Shown here piece by piece: positions 1 through 8,478 of a stretch of 64,000 nt of DNA (the first letter of the stretch is position 1; every line of letters begins with the position of its first letter). The position numbers and the translations under genes are program-made. The stretch is from an uncultured Bryobacteraceae bacterium (GTDB lineage: Bacteria; Acidobacteriota; Terriglobia; Bryobacterales; Bryobacteraceae). Location: positions 1 to 64,000 of the forward strand of contig CALJAM010000023.1 in assembly GCA_938027685.1 (NCBI GenBank), written 5' to 3'. The notes under the pieces are model-generated. The model worked only from the letters and a program-made list of their open reading frames with translations, made no database searches and was not told the origin of the DNA.

Positions 1-129
1 GCCGCCGGCCAGGTCGGCGTGGTCGCCCTGCACCTGCGCCTGCCCGCCGACCTGCCCCCAGGCCCCCTCACCCTCACCGCCCTCAGCAACGGCAAACCCT
101 CCAACCCCGTCACCCTGCCCCTGGAGTAG
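1..129 (+). CDS. C-terminal end of a TIGR03437-type exported protein (partial)
   Basis: The first 129 bases are open in frame 1 and end in a TAG stop. The 42 residues resemble the extreme C-terminus of the TIGR03437 domain: a PADLPPGPLTLTAL stretch followed by NGKPSNPVTLPLE. The same position of the complete protein at 23540-25666 reads PADLPAMTTEVRV and ends in PAPLVLVR. TIGR03437 is a C-terminal domain of exported proteins that is abundant in Solibacter-like Acidobacteria; its function is unknown. The start and the body of the gene lie outside the window. Confidence 0.7.
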   Translation, partial: AAGQVGVVALHLRLPADLPPGPLTLTALSNGKPSNPVTLPLE

Positions 130-267
130 CCGACTGCCGGCACCATTGAGCGCGGCTGGGAATGCAGGAGGGCGCAGCTCGACGCTTGCTTCGGCCCCGC
201 CTAATCACCTCGGCCGGGCAGCCGCCCAGCCGGTCAGACCACCGCCCTGCGACGGGAGGGCCCGGCG

Positions 268-882
268 TTAGCGGGCCACACCGTCGGACGGGAACTCGAA
301 CAGATCAGGACCGCAGCGGACGATCAAGGTACCGGGGCCCAGCGGCTTTCCCTGGGTGGCGAAGAACACGGCCCCGTCGGTGGAATCGCCCGGGCGCAAT
401 CGCGTCTCGACGAACGCGATGGCGGAAGCGGCGGCCGCGGCCTTGATTCGGGTCGAAGAAACTTCCGCCAGCGCCGCTTGTCGACGCTGCTGGTAGCCGT
501 TGGTCGAAACGAAACGCGGCAGGCCGAACAAGCCTGCCTCGTAGGTCGTCACCAAACGGATCACGTCCGTGCGGCTGGCCCGCTCCAGCAGCTCGTCGAT
601 TACTGTGCGTGCGGGCAACGCGCGCAGAGTCGAACCGTCGGAGCGCCGGTAAGTGAAATCCTCCGGACGGATGACGCGAGTCGAAGAGGATCCGTTAGCG
701 ACCGCGGCCTGGATGATGGCGTACTGTCGGACCGTGGACGGCAGGTGGGCGAACATTACGGTCACGCCGCTCTTGCTCAGTGTGAGATACCGCAGTCCGC
801 CGGATTCGAACTCGATGATTTGCCCGTGAACGCACGCCGCTGCCATGCATAGCAGTGCCGCCAGCCAGGCGCGCGGGTGCAT
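268..882 (-). CDS. Exported protein of unknown function (204 aa)
   Basis: I do not recognise this family. The chosen ATG at 882 gives MHPRAWLAALLCMAAACVHG, a short basic N-terminus and a hydrophobic core ending in small residues, i.e. a Sec signal peptide. The frame stays open to 957, but the extra residues would spoil the signal. The mature part is soluble-looking, about 180 residues, with an Ala-rich helix (KAAAAASAIAFVETRL) followed by a GDSTDGAVFFAT segment that looks like beta structure. It stands alone, with 138 bp to the preceding gene and more than 300 bp of empty sequence upstream. Probably periplasmic or secreted. Confidence 0.6.
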   Translation of the reverse strand: MHPRAWLAALLCMAAACVHGQIIEFESGGLRYLTLSKSGVTVMFAHLPSTVRQYAIIQAAVANGSSSTRVIRPEDFTYRRSDGSTLRALPARTVIDELLERASRTDVIRLVTTYEAGLFGLPRFVSTNGYQQRRQAALAEVSSTRIKAAAAASAIAFVETRLRPGDSTDGAVFFATQGKPLGPGTLIVRCGPDLFEFPSDGVAR

Positions 883-1201
883 TCCACCCACTATTCTACT
901 CTGGCGTCGCGCGCTGCACCGATGGCATGCGAGTGCCGCGCGCATCGTGCGATGCAACTTGGTGTGCCGCGCGTCGGCGGAAGTGGACTTCCCTCTTGCG
1001 CACCAAACCCACGACGCAAGTTGCCCACGGGCGGCGGTTCACGAGCCGGCGTCGTGCATGAGGACGACAAGGACGCACACTCTTTGGGCTTCGTGAAGTC
1101 GGCCGCGTCGAAGCCTATGCTCGATCGCGTTCGGCTCTGCTGTACACCCCGCACGCATCAGGCAGCAGTCCGGGACCTCGACTGAAACAAGCGAGGACGC
1201 G
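883..1201. other. Intergenic region without a recognisable gene
   Basis: About 320 bases lie between two minus-strand genes. The open frames that cross it have Arg/Pro/Cys-rich, low-complexity translations and no ribosome binding site or signal peptide, so I do not call a gene. It presumably contains the promoter of the 268-882 gene. I see no strong promoter consensus, tRNA or terminator with a T-run. Confidence 0.5.
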
Positions 1202-1837
1202 TTAGAAGCTCCAGGCCTCGAAGCGGATCTGGCTGCCGTCCTCGAGGCGTTGAAGCCAGATAAGGCCCCTGCGGATCTCCATGAAGGGTCCATTCTGGCC
1301 CCGGCGGACGGTTGCGTTCCAGATCTTCATCGTCGGTCCTTCGGACATGAAGGTGTGGCCTTTCATGAGAGTGAACTCGCGTCCCCAAGGCCGCTCGGGG
1401 TACGGCTCGTTCTTGCCCAGCTCGAAATTGCGCAGCAGGGGCGCGATGGATTTGGTCACGGCCAGAAACGCCTTGATGTTGATTTCTGCGGGCATGACCG
1501 GCGGGGCCCCGGCAGGCAGATACACGATGGTGTATTCGCCCGGCGGAAAGCCTTTGAACTGGAATCGGCCCTGATCGTCCGCGGTGGCCGCGGGCAGCGT
1601 CGTAGGGAGCTTCACCTTGGCGTAAAGCACCTCGTGGTCGGCGGCGATTTCGCCGAGGAACAAGCGTGCCTTGGCCATTGGCTTCCCACTCCGTCCCAAA
1701 AACACCCCGGTGGCGGTCGCTGAGCCTTTCGCAGGCGGCGCAGCCGCGCTCTTGGCAGGAGCTTTCGCCTGCTGCGCCAGGCCGAACGAAGCGGCGGCCC
1801 AGACCAGTAACACAGCCCCAGCGCCTACGGATCGCAT
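1202..1837 (-). CDS. Exported protein with a carboxypeptidase-regulatory-like domain
   Basis: A 211-residue product. Residues 1-21 (MRSVGAGAVLLVWAAASFGL, then AQQ) form a signal peptide, followed by an Ala/Pro/Lys linker. Residues about 42-125 resemble the carboxypeptidase regulatory-like (transthyretin-like) fold: GVFLGRSGKPMAKARLFLG, then DDQGRFQFKGFPPGEYTIVYLPAG, which is the usual 'default/modify/relax' pattern. The C-terminal part has no family I can name. Such domains usually act in surface attachment or assembly. It stands alone and lies about 80 bp downstream of the 3' end of the amidohydrolase gene. Function unknown. Confidence 0.65.
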   Translation of the reverse strand: MRSVGAGAVLLVWAAASFGLAQQAKAPAKSAAAPPAKGSATATGVFLGRSGKPMAKARLFLGEIAADHEVLYAKVKLPTTLPAATADDQGRFQFKGFPPGEYTIVYLPAGAPPVMPAEINIKAFLAVTKSIAPLLRNFELGKNEPYPERPWGREFTLMKGHTFMSEGPTMKIWNATVRRGQNGPFMEIRRGLIWLQRLEDGSQIRFEAWSF

Positions 1838-1920
1838 GGACTCACCCTCCCAACGGTCATACTACACCCGGGCTCAGGCGAATCCAAGATGAATCGGATC
1901 CGGCCGGACCTTTCGCCGTA

Positions 1921-3519
1921 CTACGGGGAAGCAGTCCGCCGTCCCGGACCATAGAGCACGCGCCCGGGCCGCTCGTCCGTCATCTTGCCGTCCCTCAGCA
2001 CGGGCCTCCCGTTGACCAAGACATGGAGGAAGCCTTCCGCATATTGATGGGGCCGGCTGAATGTGGCGCGATCCCGAACCGTCGACGGATCGAAGACGAC
2101 CACGTCCGCATACATCCCAGGCCGCAGCAGTCCGCGATCACCCAGCCCGAGACGCGCGGCAGGCAGCGAGCTCATCTTGCGCACTGCCTCTTCGAGCGAG
2201 AGCACTCGACGATCGCGGACGTAGTACCCAAGAACACGCGCAAACGTGCCGTAGCTGCGCGGATGCGGCGACCCTTGACCGAAGACCGGAATCTCGCCGT
2301 CCGAAGCGATCATCGTGAAGGGCGAACGGAGGATGCGCTCGATGTCCTCCTCCCCGATGGCGTGATACACGGCCTGGCAGCCGCCTCGCTCTTCGATCTC
2401 CAGCAGCAGGTCGGCGGCGTTCTCGGCGGTGGGTTGCCGGCCGCGCTCTTCGGTGAGCTGGGCGAGATTGCGCCCTGCCAGCGAGGGATCGAAAGCACAA
2501 TTGGCGAGCACGACGTTTTGCGGATGTCCGCCGCCGCGATCCTCGAGGATGCGGCTCACAACTTCGGCCTTGATCTTGGCGCGCAAAGCCGGATCCCGCA
2601 GCCTTTCGATCATGGCCTTGCGCCCTCCCGCTTGCGCCCACTGCGGAATCAGTGCGGAGGTCCCGGTGCTGGAGGCCGTGTAAGGGTACTGGTCGATGGT
2701 GACGTCCACGCCGCGCGCACGGGCTTCTTCGACCATGCGCAGCGTCTCGCGGCTGAGTCCCCAGTTCTTCACGCCGATGATCTTATGATGCGTCAGCTGT
2801 GTGGGCAAGCCCCCTTCTTCACCGATGCGGATGGTCTCGCGGACGCTTTCCAGAATGCCGGCAGCCTCGTCGCGCATGTGCGAGATGTGAATGCCGCCGA
2901 AGCGGCCGGCTTCGCGCGCCAGCTCGATGATTTCCTCGGTGGGAGTGTAGTTGCCGGGCACGTAGAAGAGGCCGGTCGAAAGACCGAAGGCGCCGTCCTG
3001 CATGGCCTCGCGCACCAGTTGCTTCATGCGCTTGATTTCATCGGGCGTGGCCTTTCGATTCTCGCGGCCCATGACCCGCTCGCGAATGGCGCCTTGTCCC
3101 GCAAGCATCCCGAAGTTGACCGCAGGCGGCAGCGCGGCCACCTGACGCAGGAATTCGCCCAGCGGCAGCGGCGAGCTGCCGTCCTGTCCTTCGATCAACG
3201 TGGTGACGCCCTGGCGGACGTAGTTCTCGGCCGTGGGTGTGTGGAAGATGCCGCGCCGGGCGTGGGTGTGGATGTCGATGAAGCCGGGAGCCACGACGAG
3301 CCCGCGCGCGTCCAGGTGCAGCTTTGCCCTGGCCTCCGCGAGGATGCCGATGGCCTGGATTCGGTCCCCGCGAATGCCGAGATCGGCCCGAAACCACGGA
3401 GCGCCGGTCCCGTCCACGATGCGGCCGCCCGTGATCAGGACGTCGAACTCGGCGGGCTGCTGAGCGAAAATTCTTCCCAGCAGGATAAAAATTGCCAGGC
3501 GGCTTACCATGCCGGCCAT
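1921..3519 (-). CDS. Exported D-aminoacylase / N-acyl-D-amino-acid deacylase family amidohydrolase
   Basis: A 532-residue amidohydrolase-superfamily enzyme. Metal-site motifs are visible in order: GFIDIHTHARRG (HxH), the HISHMRDE region, THHKIIG, and the late ASDGEIP aspartate. The DVLITGGRIVDGTGAPWFRADLGI opening and the GLLRPGMYADVVVFDP end are typical of D-aminoacylases, which cleave N-acyl-D-amino acids. The start at 3519 has a GGGGG element four bases upstream and yields MAGMVSRLAIFILLGRIFAQ, a signal peptide, so the enzyme is probably exported. A longer in-frame N-terminus to 3585 lacks these features. It may be a dipeptidase or dihydroorotase-like enzyme; exact substrate unknown. Confidence 0.85.
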   Translation of the reverse strand: MAGMVSRLAIFILLGRIFAQQPAEFDVLITGGRIVDGTGAPWFRADLGIRGDRIQAIGILAEARAKLHLDARGLVVAPGFIDIHTHARRGIFHTPTAENYVRQGVTTLIEGQDGSSPLPLGEFLRQVAALPPAVNFGMLAGQGAIRERVMGRENRKATPDEIKRMKQLVREAMQDGAFGLSTGLFYVPGNYTPTEEIIELAREAGRFGGIHISHMRDEAAGILESVRETIRIGEEGGLPTQLTHHKIIGVKNWGLSRETLRMVEEARARGVDVTIDQYPYTASSTGTSALIPQWAQAGGRKAMIERLRDPALRAKIKAEVVSRILEDRGGGHPQNVVLANCAFDPSLAGRNLAQLTEERGRQPTAENAADLLLEIEERGGCQAVYHAIGEEDIERILRSPFTMIASDGEIPVFGQGSPHPRSYGTFARVLGYYVRDRRVLSLEEAVRKMSSLPAARLGLGDRGLLRPGMYADVVVFDPSTVRDRATFSRPHQYAEGFLHVLVNGRPVLRDGKMTDERPGRVLYGPGRRTASP

Positions 3520-3660
3520 TGTACCCCCTGGGCCCGGATGGGAGTGGGCATCCCGTCGGCTCATCACATGGCTGGAGAATTTCACCCTCGGCGGGAGCCA
3601 GAGGGTGTGTCGCTATGAAACAGTCTGTAGCACAAGCGGAAGGTATAACCGGCGCGGTCC

Positions 3661-3747
3661 TCAGTCGCGGACATGCGGCGGCGAGGACAGCATGGAGAAG
3701 AAAAGACTGACGATGAAGAGCATAGCGATGGTGAGACCGATCCACAT
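3661..3747 (-). CDS. 28-residue single-span membrane protein
   Basis: The ATG at 3747 opens a 28-codon frame that ends in TGA at 3661-3663. The product begins MWIGLTIAMLFIVSLFFSML and ends SSPPHVRD: one hydrophobic helix of about 18 residues with a short polar tail. A GGGAGG element lies eight bases before the ATG, a strong ribosome binding site. Hydrophobicity plus RBS argue against chance. The gene sits between the D-aminoacylase (same strand) and the phoR-like gene (opposite strand). Small membrane proteins of this kind often modulate a kinase or transporter, but no family is recognised here. Confidence 0.55.
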   Translation of the reverse strand: MWIGLTIAMLFIVSLFFSMLSSPPHVRD

Positions 3748-3880
3748 ACCAACTGCCTCCCGCCTTCTCCCCTAAAGCTGTTGCAATCGGGTCTCCACTT
3801 GATGGGATGCAGTTTATGGAGTGAAGTTTCAAATTTGGCAGCCTTCGGGATCTGGCGGGCGCGCCCGGGGCGGCCGTACA

Positions 3881-5389
3881 ATGGGTAGTAACTTGAACGT
3901 GGGAGAGCAGCCTTTGGCTGCGCGGCTGTTCGTCAAGTTCATGGCCGCGCTGCTGTGCCTGTTCGGCGGCGCGGTCCTCGCCGTGGACCTGCTGGCCTCG
4001 CGCGTCGCCGTGGATAATTACTTGGACACGCTGGCTGAGCGCCTGGAGAGCGAAGCACGGGGCCTGGCGCGCACGGATGCGCTTTCCGGGCCGCTGCTGG
4101 TTCAGGAGCGGTTGCCAGGTCTGGCCGAGGCGCTTGGAGCGCGCATCACGGTGGTGGCGCCGGACGGGCGCGTGTTGGCGGACTCCGAGGCCGATCCTGC
4201 CCAGACGGAGAATCACCGGAGCCGGCCTGAGATAGCCTCCGCGCTGGCAGGACGAGTGGGGCGTTCGGTCCGTCAGAGCCCTACGGTGGGCGTCTCGTTT
4301 CTCTATGTGGCGGTACCGAGCGGGCAGGGAGCAGTGCGTCTGGCGGCGCCGCTTGAAAGGGTCGAGGAGCGCTCGAAGGCTGTCCGTCGCCGCGTGCTCG
4401 CTGCGATCGCCCTGGCGTTCCTTCCCTTCGTTCTATTTTCAGCCTGGCTCGCGCGACGCATCGCCACCAGGATGGCCGCAGTCATGGAACTGAGCGCCGA
4501 GCTCGCTCGGGGCAATTTCAAAGCGCGACTGCCTGAAACGGGCGGCGGCGAACTGCGGGCTTTCATCCGCCATCTGAACCAGACCGGTGAGAAACTGCAA
4601 AAACTGGTGGCCGACCTAGAGCGCGAACATGCCGAACTAGAGCGCCTGGAGCGGATCCGCCGCGACTTCGTGGTAAACGTCTCGCACGAATTGCGCACGC
4701 CCGTGGCCTCCATCCAGGGTTACGCAGAGACCCTGCTCGACGGCGCGCTGGAAGATCCCCAACACAACCGGCGCTTCCTCGGCGTGATCCGGCAGAACGC
4801 CGAACGGCTGGGCAGGCTCACCGAGGACTTGCTTGCGCTATCGCAACTGGAGCTGAAAAGCCGCCGCTTCGAGTTCGCCGGGTACCGGCTGGCTGCGCTG
4901 CTCGATGACGCGGTGGAAACCATCCGTCCGATCGCAGCGAGGAAGAACATCACCGTGGAACGCGCCGAGACGCCTCCGGACTGGGAGGTTTTTTGCGACG
5001 CGGCGGCCGTGCACCAGATCCTTTCGAACCTGCTCGATAACGCGGTCAAGTTCAGCCCGGAGGGAAGCACGGTCCAGGTCAACGCGCGGCTCGACCGCGG
5101 CGAGGGCCACGTCGTCGTATGCGTGCGAGACCAAGGCCCCGGGATTCCTTCGGCGGACCTGCCCCGCATCTTCGAGCGGTTTTACCGGGTGGATAAGGCA
5201 CGTTCACGCGAGCTGGGCGGTACGGGCCTCGGCCTCGCCATCGTCAAGCATCTTGTGCAGGCGCACGGCGGCAAAATCTGGGTCGAAAGCGAGGTCGGCC
5301 GAGGCGCCGCCTTCTTTTTCACGCTGCCCCTGGAAGACCCCGGTCTGACCAGTGCACCGGATCTTCACCGGGAATTCACGGTGATGTAG
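3881..5389 (+). CDS. phoR: PhoR-type membrane sensor histidine kinase
   Basis: From the ATG at 3881 the product has 502 residues. Domains in order: transmembrane helix about 17-40, extracytoplasmic sensor region about 41-165, second transmembrane helix, HAMP segment, HisKA with the phosphoacceptor His269 in VNVSHELRTPVASIQ, and HATPase with N-box (NLLDNAVKFSPEG), G1 (DQGPGIP), F-box (IFERFYRVDKARS) and G2 (GGTGLGLAIVKH). This layout and the paired regulator match PhoR, the phosphate-limitation kinase, though no pst or phoU genes are in the window. An alternative TTG start at 3914 has GGGAGAG at 3901-3907 in front. The kinase gene precedes the regulator gene, the reverse of the common phoB-phoR order. 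Confidence 0.85.
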   Translation: MGSNLNVGEQPLAARLFVKFMAALLCLFGGAVLAVDLLASRVAVDNYLDTLAERLESEARGLARTDALSGPLLVQERLPGLAEALGARITVVAPDGRVLADSEADPAQTENHRSRPEIASALAGRVGRSVRQSPTVGVSFLYVAVPSGQGAVRLAAPLERVEERSKAVRRRVLAAIALAFLPFVLFSAWLARRIATRMAAVMELSAELARGNFKARLPETGGGELRAFIRHLNQTGEKLQKLVADLEREHAELERLERIRRDFVVNVSHELRTPVASIQGYAETLLDGALEDPQHNRRFLGVIRQNAERLGRLTEDLLALSQLELKSRRFEFAGYRLAALLDDAVETIRPIAARKNITVERAETPPDWEVFCDAAAVHQILSNLLDNAVKFSPEGSTVQVNARLDRGEGHVVVCVRDQGPGIPSADLPRIFERFYRVDKARSRELGGTGLGLAIVKHLVQAHGGKIWVESEVGRGAAFFFTLPLEDPGLTSAPDLHREFTVM

Positions 5390-5443
5390 GCATAATGTAA
5401 CGCCTACGTGACTAAACTAACAGTGAAGCGAGCCTGATTCGTG

Positions 5444-6133
5444 ATGAAGAAAGTCGCGCTGATCGAAGACGACGCCGACCTGTACGGACTCCTGCAATAC
5501 AACCTGGAAAGGGAAGGTTACGCGGTGGTCGGCACGCAAACCGGGAAAAACGCCCTTGAACTGCTGCGACGCGAGTTGCCGGACCTGATCATCCTCGACA
5601 TCATGTTGCCGGAAGTCGATGGGTTGGAGATCTGCCGGGGCGTACGAGCCGACCCCAAGCTGGCCCACGTCCCCATCATTTTTTTGACCGCCCGAGGTTC
5701 CGAGGTGGATCGCATCTTGGGCTTGGAGCTGGGCGGCAACGACTACGTGGTCAAGCCGTTCTTCGTCCGCGAGCTGATCGCGCGCATCAAGGTGCACTTC
5801 CGGGGTCAGGCCCAGGCGCCCGACCTGCTGAAGGCCGGCTGCGTGGAGGTGGACCGGCTGCGGCGCGAGGTGCGAGTGGCAGGGCGTCCCGTGACGCTCA
5901 CCGCGACCGAGTTCCGCCTGCTGGAGTTCCTCATGAGTCGGCCTGGCGTGGTCTTTAGCCGCGAGCAGCTCTTGGACGCGGTTTGGGGGCACGACCGGGC
6001 TGTGACCGACCGAACCGTGGACGTGCACATCCTGCGACTGCGACAAAAGATTGAGCCCGATCCGACCAATCCCACTATGATACGTTCCCTGCGCGGCTTC
6101 GGCTATTGCTTCGCCGAAAGTCAGCAAGCCTGA
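5444..6133 (+). CDS. phoB: PhoB-family response regulator
   Basis: 229 residues from the ATG at 5444; an adjacent in-frame GTG at 5441 is also possible. The receiver domain (about 1-120) carries the acidic pair D9/D10, the phosphoacceptor D52 in LIILDIMLPEVDG, the switch Thr in FLTARG and the Lys in YVVKPFF. The C-terminal winged helix (about 130-229) has the OmpR/PhoB pattern VTLTATEFRLLEFLMSRPG, then VDVHILRLRQKIEPD and RSLRGFGYCF. It lies 54 bp after the histidine kinase on the same strand, so the two very probably form one two-component system. PhoB is the best match, but any OmpR-class target is possible. Confidence 0.85.
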   Translation: MKKVALIEDDADLYGLLQYNLEREGYAVVGTQTGKNALELLRRELPDLIILDIMLPEVDGLEICRGVRADPKLAHVPIIFLTARGSEVDRILGLELGGNDYVVKPFFVRELIARIKVHFRGQAQAPDLLKAGCVEVDRLRREVRVAGRPVTLTATEFRLLEFLMSRPGVVFSREQLLDAVWGHDRAVTDRTVDVHILRLRQKIEPDPTNPTMIRSLRGFGYCFAESQQA

Positions 6134-6176
6134 GAAATCCTGATCCCTACCGCCCCTTCCGACTTACAATAGGGGC

Positions 6177-6872
6177 ATGCGGAAAAGGCCGGCTCTGGTC
6201 TGCCCCTTGTCGGCGCTGCTGGGATTGGCCACCTTGCACGCGCAAAACGCCCGAAACGAGGACGCCGAGCGACTTGATCGCGCTGCCATTGTCTTTGAGG
6301 AGAGCATGGAGTCTCCCGACAAGGGGATACCGCAGGAGCTGCTGAATAAGGCCCACTGTGCCGTCATCGTCCCCGGCCTTAAGAAGGGCGCCTTCATTTT
6401 TGGCGCCAAATACGGTCGGGGCTTCTTCTCGTGCCGAAGCAAGAAGGGGGTGGGTTGGACCGCGCCGGCCGCGATCCGCATCGAGGGCGGTAGCTTCGGC
6501 CTTCAGATCGGAGGCTCCGAAATCGACGTCATCATGCTCGTGATGAACGAACGCGGGGCCCAGCGCTTGCTCTCCAGCAAGTTCACGCTGGGGGGCGACG
6601 CCTCGGTCGCCGCGGGTCCGGTGGGACGCACGGCGACGGCGCAGACGGACGCCTACATGACGGCGGAGATCCTCTCCTGGTCGCGTTCGCGCGGCCTGTT
6701 CGCGGGCGTTTCCCTGCAGGGGGCGACGCTGCGCCAGGACCTGGACGTGAACCGCCGCCTTTATGGTAAGAGAATCCAGAACCGCGAGATCATCGAAAGC
6801 GAGCCCGCCCCTCCGGCGGCAGCCCAACGGTTGTTGGGCGCATTGAACAAGCACTCCAGCCGCAAGAGCTGA
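6177..6872 (+). CDS. SYLF (Ysc84/DUF500) lipid-binding domain protein, exported
   Basis: 231 residues. Residues 1-22 (MRKRPALVCPLSALLGLATLHA) look like a signal peptide. The rest matches the SYLF/Ysc84 domain: IPQELLNKAHCAVIVPGLKK, GAFIFGAKYGRGFFSCR, GWTAPAAIRIEGGSFGLQIG, SEIDVIMLVMNERGAQRLL, and FTLGGDASVAAGPVGR. Bacterial SYLF proteins are periplasmic or outer-membrane associated and thought to bind phospholipid; the eukaryotic domain binds phosphoinositides. It starts 43 bp after the regulator gene and may be in the same transcript. No strong Shine-Dalgarno sequence is visible. The molecular role is unknown. Confidence 0.8.
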   Translation: MRKRPALVCPLSALLGLATLHAQNARNEDAERLDRAAIVFEESMESPDKGIPQELLNKAHCAVIVPGLKKGAFIFGAKYGRGFFSCRSKKGVGWTAPAAIRIEGGSFGLQIGGSEIDVIMLVMNERGAQRLLSSKFTLGGDASVAAGPVGRTATAQTDAYMTAEILSWSRSRGLFAGVSLQGATLRQDLDVNRRLYGKRIQNREIIESEPAPPAAAQRLLGALNKHSSRKS

Positions 6873-6898
6873 ATCCCTCTTACTCTCTGCCGCCTTAT

Positions 6899-6936
6899 GG
6901 AACGATAGGGGTCGTTCCAACCGTACGGCTGGAACG
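6899..6936. promoter_or_regulatory. Two overlapping, mutually exclusive inverted repeats
   Basis: GGAACGA (6899-6905) pairs perfectly with TCGTTCC (6912-6918) across a six-base loop. The same right arm also begins a second near-palindrome of 24 bases at 6913-6936, whose outer arms CGTTCCA and TGGAACG pair perfectly around a CCGTACGG core. CCGTACG recurs at 6939-6945. Only one of the two hairpins can form at a time. The element lies 26 bp after the SYLF gene and about 260 bp before the MFS gene. It lacks a T-run, so a simple intrinsic terminator is not obvious. It could be an operator, an attenuator or a terminator pair. Confidence 0.45.
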
Positions 6937-7200
6937 GACCGTACGCGTGGGACCCTCCCGCAACAAACCCCACGCCGTCCGTCTCCGGAGGGAATTGCCA
7001 TCCGGCGGCGCACCTCCTATGCTGACAGAGGGGCGAGTTCCGCGAATCGCGTCCGAGCTAGTCCTCCACCCGACTTTGTCTCCCACGCGATGCGCGGTTC
7101 ATCGACCTGATTACCGAAACCCACAGGCGGGTGCGGCGTGCCGGGCCGCGCCCGCTTCCCGAACTCCTGCCGCCCGCCGCTGTGCGATAATTGTCGGCCT
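6937..7200. other. Intergenic region before the MFS gene
   Basis: Roughly 260 bases without a credible gene. Open frames crossing it have no ribosome binding site and low-complexity translations. It must contain the promoter or leader of the MFS-archease-rtcB cluster unless that is read through from upstream. Apart from the CCGTACG copy at 6939-6945, I see no further repeat or RNA-like structure. Confidence 0.4.
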
Positions 7201-8478
7201 ATGAAATACCGCCACCGCGTACTGGGGTTTCTGTTCCTGCTCTCGATCATTACTTACATCGACCGGGTGTGCATTTCGGTGGCGGGACCCGCGATGCAGA
7301 AGGACCTGAACATTCCCCCAGAGCGGTGGGGCTGGGTCGTGGGCGTCTTTGCCATCGCCTATGCCGCCTTCGAGATTCCCAGCGGCGCGCTGGGGGATCG
7401 GATCGGAGCGCGTAAGGTTCTCACCCGCATTGTCGTCTGGTGGTCCGCCTTCACCAGCCTGACCGGTTTGGTATCCAACTACTACCTCCTGCTGCTCGTG
7501 CGCTTCCTGTTCGGCGCGGGCGAGGCCGGGGCCTACCCGAATGCGTCCTCGAGTATCTCCCGCTGGTTCCCGACCACCGAACGCGCCCGCGCCCAAGGCA
7601 TCGTTTGGATGGCCAGTCGGATCGGCGGAGCGCTGACGCCGGTGCTGGTGGTACCCATCCAACTGATGTGGGGATGGCGCGCGGCCTTCCACCTGTTCGC
7701 CTTGCTGGGCGTGGTGTGGGCGATCGCCTGGTACTGGTGGTATCGGGACACGCCGCGGGAAAAGCCGGGCGTACCGCAAGCGGAGATCGAGGAGATCGAG
7801 CGGGGACAGGCCGCCGCCCGCACGCATCATGGGCTCCCCTGGAAGCGCGTGCTCCGCAACAGCCAGTTCTGGACCATCCTCGTCATGTATCACACCTATT
7901 GCTGGGGCTCTTATTTCTTCCTTTCTTGGCTGCACACGTTCCTCGCCGAGGGACGCGGTTACACGCCCCGGGAGTTGGCCTGGCTTTCGCCGCTGCCCTT
8001 CATCTGCGGCGCGATCGCCAACCTCTCGGGCGGCCTGGTCAGCGACCACCTGGTCAAGAAGTTGGGACTGAAATGGGGACGCCGGACCGTGGGGATGATC
8101 GGCTTGGGGGCCTCTTCGCTATTCATGTTCCTAACGGCGCTGATCCGTTACAAATACGCAGCGGTTGTTCTGCTGGCGCTCGCCTATGCGGGTTCGGACT
8201 TCATGCTGCCCGTGGCCTGGGCGGTGTGCCTCGACGTAGGGCGTAAGTACGCCGGTGCCGTCACCGGCGCCATGAACACGGCAGGGCAAATTGGGTCCTT
8301 CCTGTCGTCGGTGGTTTTCGGCTACTTGGTTCGCTGGTTCGCCAGTTACGACGCCATGCTCTGGCCGATGGCCGGGATGCTGGCGGTGAGTTGCCTGCTG
8401 TGGCTGAAAATCGACCCCAGCAAGGAGTTGGCGCCGGAGGAGCGTGTGGTCGAGCCGGTGGGGGCGGGCCGTGTTTGA
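7201..8478 (+). CDS. MFS transporter, ACS (anion:cation symporter) type
   Basis: 425 residues with about twelve hydrophobic segments. The N-terminus (LLSIITYIDRVCISVAGPAM) and the segment GALGDRIGARKVL after TM2 are the signature of the major facilitator superfamily. The ACS branch is suggested by RFLFGAGEAGAYPNAS and by the large-scale similarity to hexuronate/glucarate/phthalate carriers. The start at 7201 was chosen because the upstream extension to 7138 is Pro/Arg/Cys-rich and lies outside the family alignment. It overlaps the archease gene by 8 bp, so the three genes 7201-10324 are probably one operon. Substrate unknown; an organic anion such as a sugar acid is likely. Confidence 0.8.
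   Translation: MKYRHRVLGFLFLLSIITYIDRVCISVAGPAMQKDLNIPPERWGWVVGVFAIAYAAFEIPSGALGDRIGARKVLTRIVVWWSAFTSLTGLVSNYYLLLLVRFLFGAGEAGAYPNASSSISRWFPTTERARAQGIVWMASRIGGALTPVLVVPIQLMWGWRAAFHLFALLGVVWAIAWYWWYRDTPREKPGVPQAEIEEIERGQAAARTHHGLPWKRVLRNSQFWTILVMYHTYCWGSYFFLSWLHTFLAEGRGYTPRELAWLSPLPFICGAIANLSGGLVSDHLVKKLGLKWGRRTVGMIGLGASSLFMFLTALIRYKYAAVVLLALAYAGSDFMLPVAWAVCLDVGRKYAGAVTGAMNTAGQIGSFLSSVVFGYLVRWFASYDAMLWPMAGMLAVSCLLWLKIDPSKELAPEERVVEPVGAGRV

Noticed and set aside
1666-3618. Long open frame (650 codons) on the plus strand
   Set aside because: It lies opposite the D-aminoacylase gene, whose translation shows metal motifs and a signal peptide. The plus-strand translation is Arg/Gln-rich without motifs, as expected opposite GC-rich genes.
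8444-8470. ATG at 8444 as the archease start
   Set aside because: It would extend the overlap with the MFS gene and add residues outside the family; the GTG at 8471 with an upstream G-rich element fits better.
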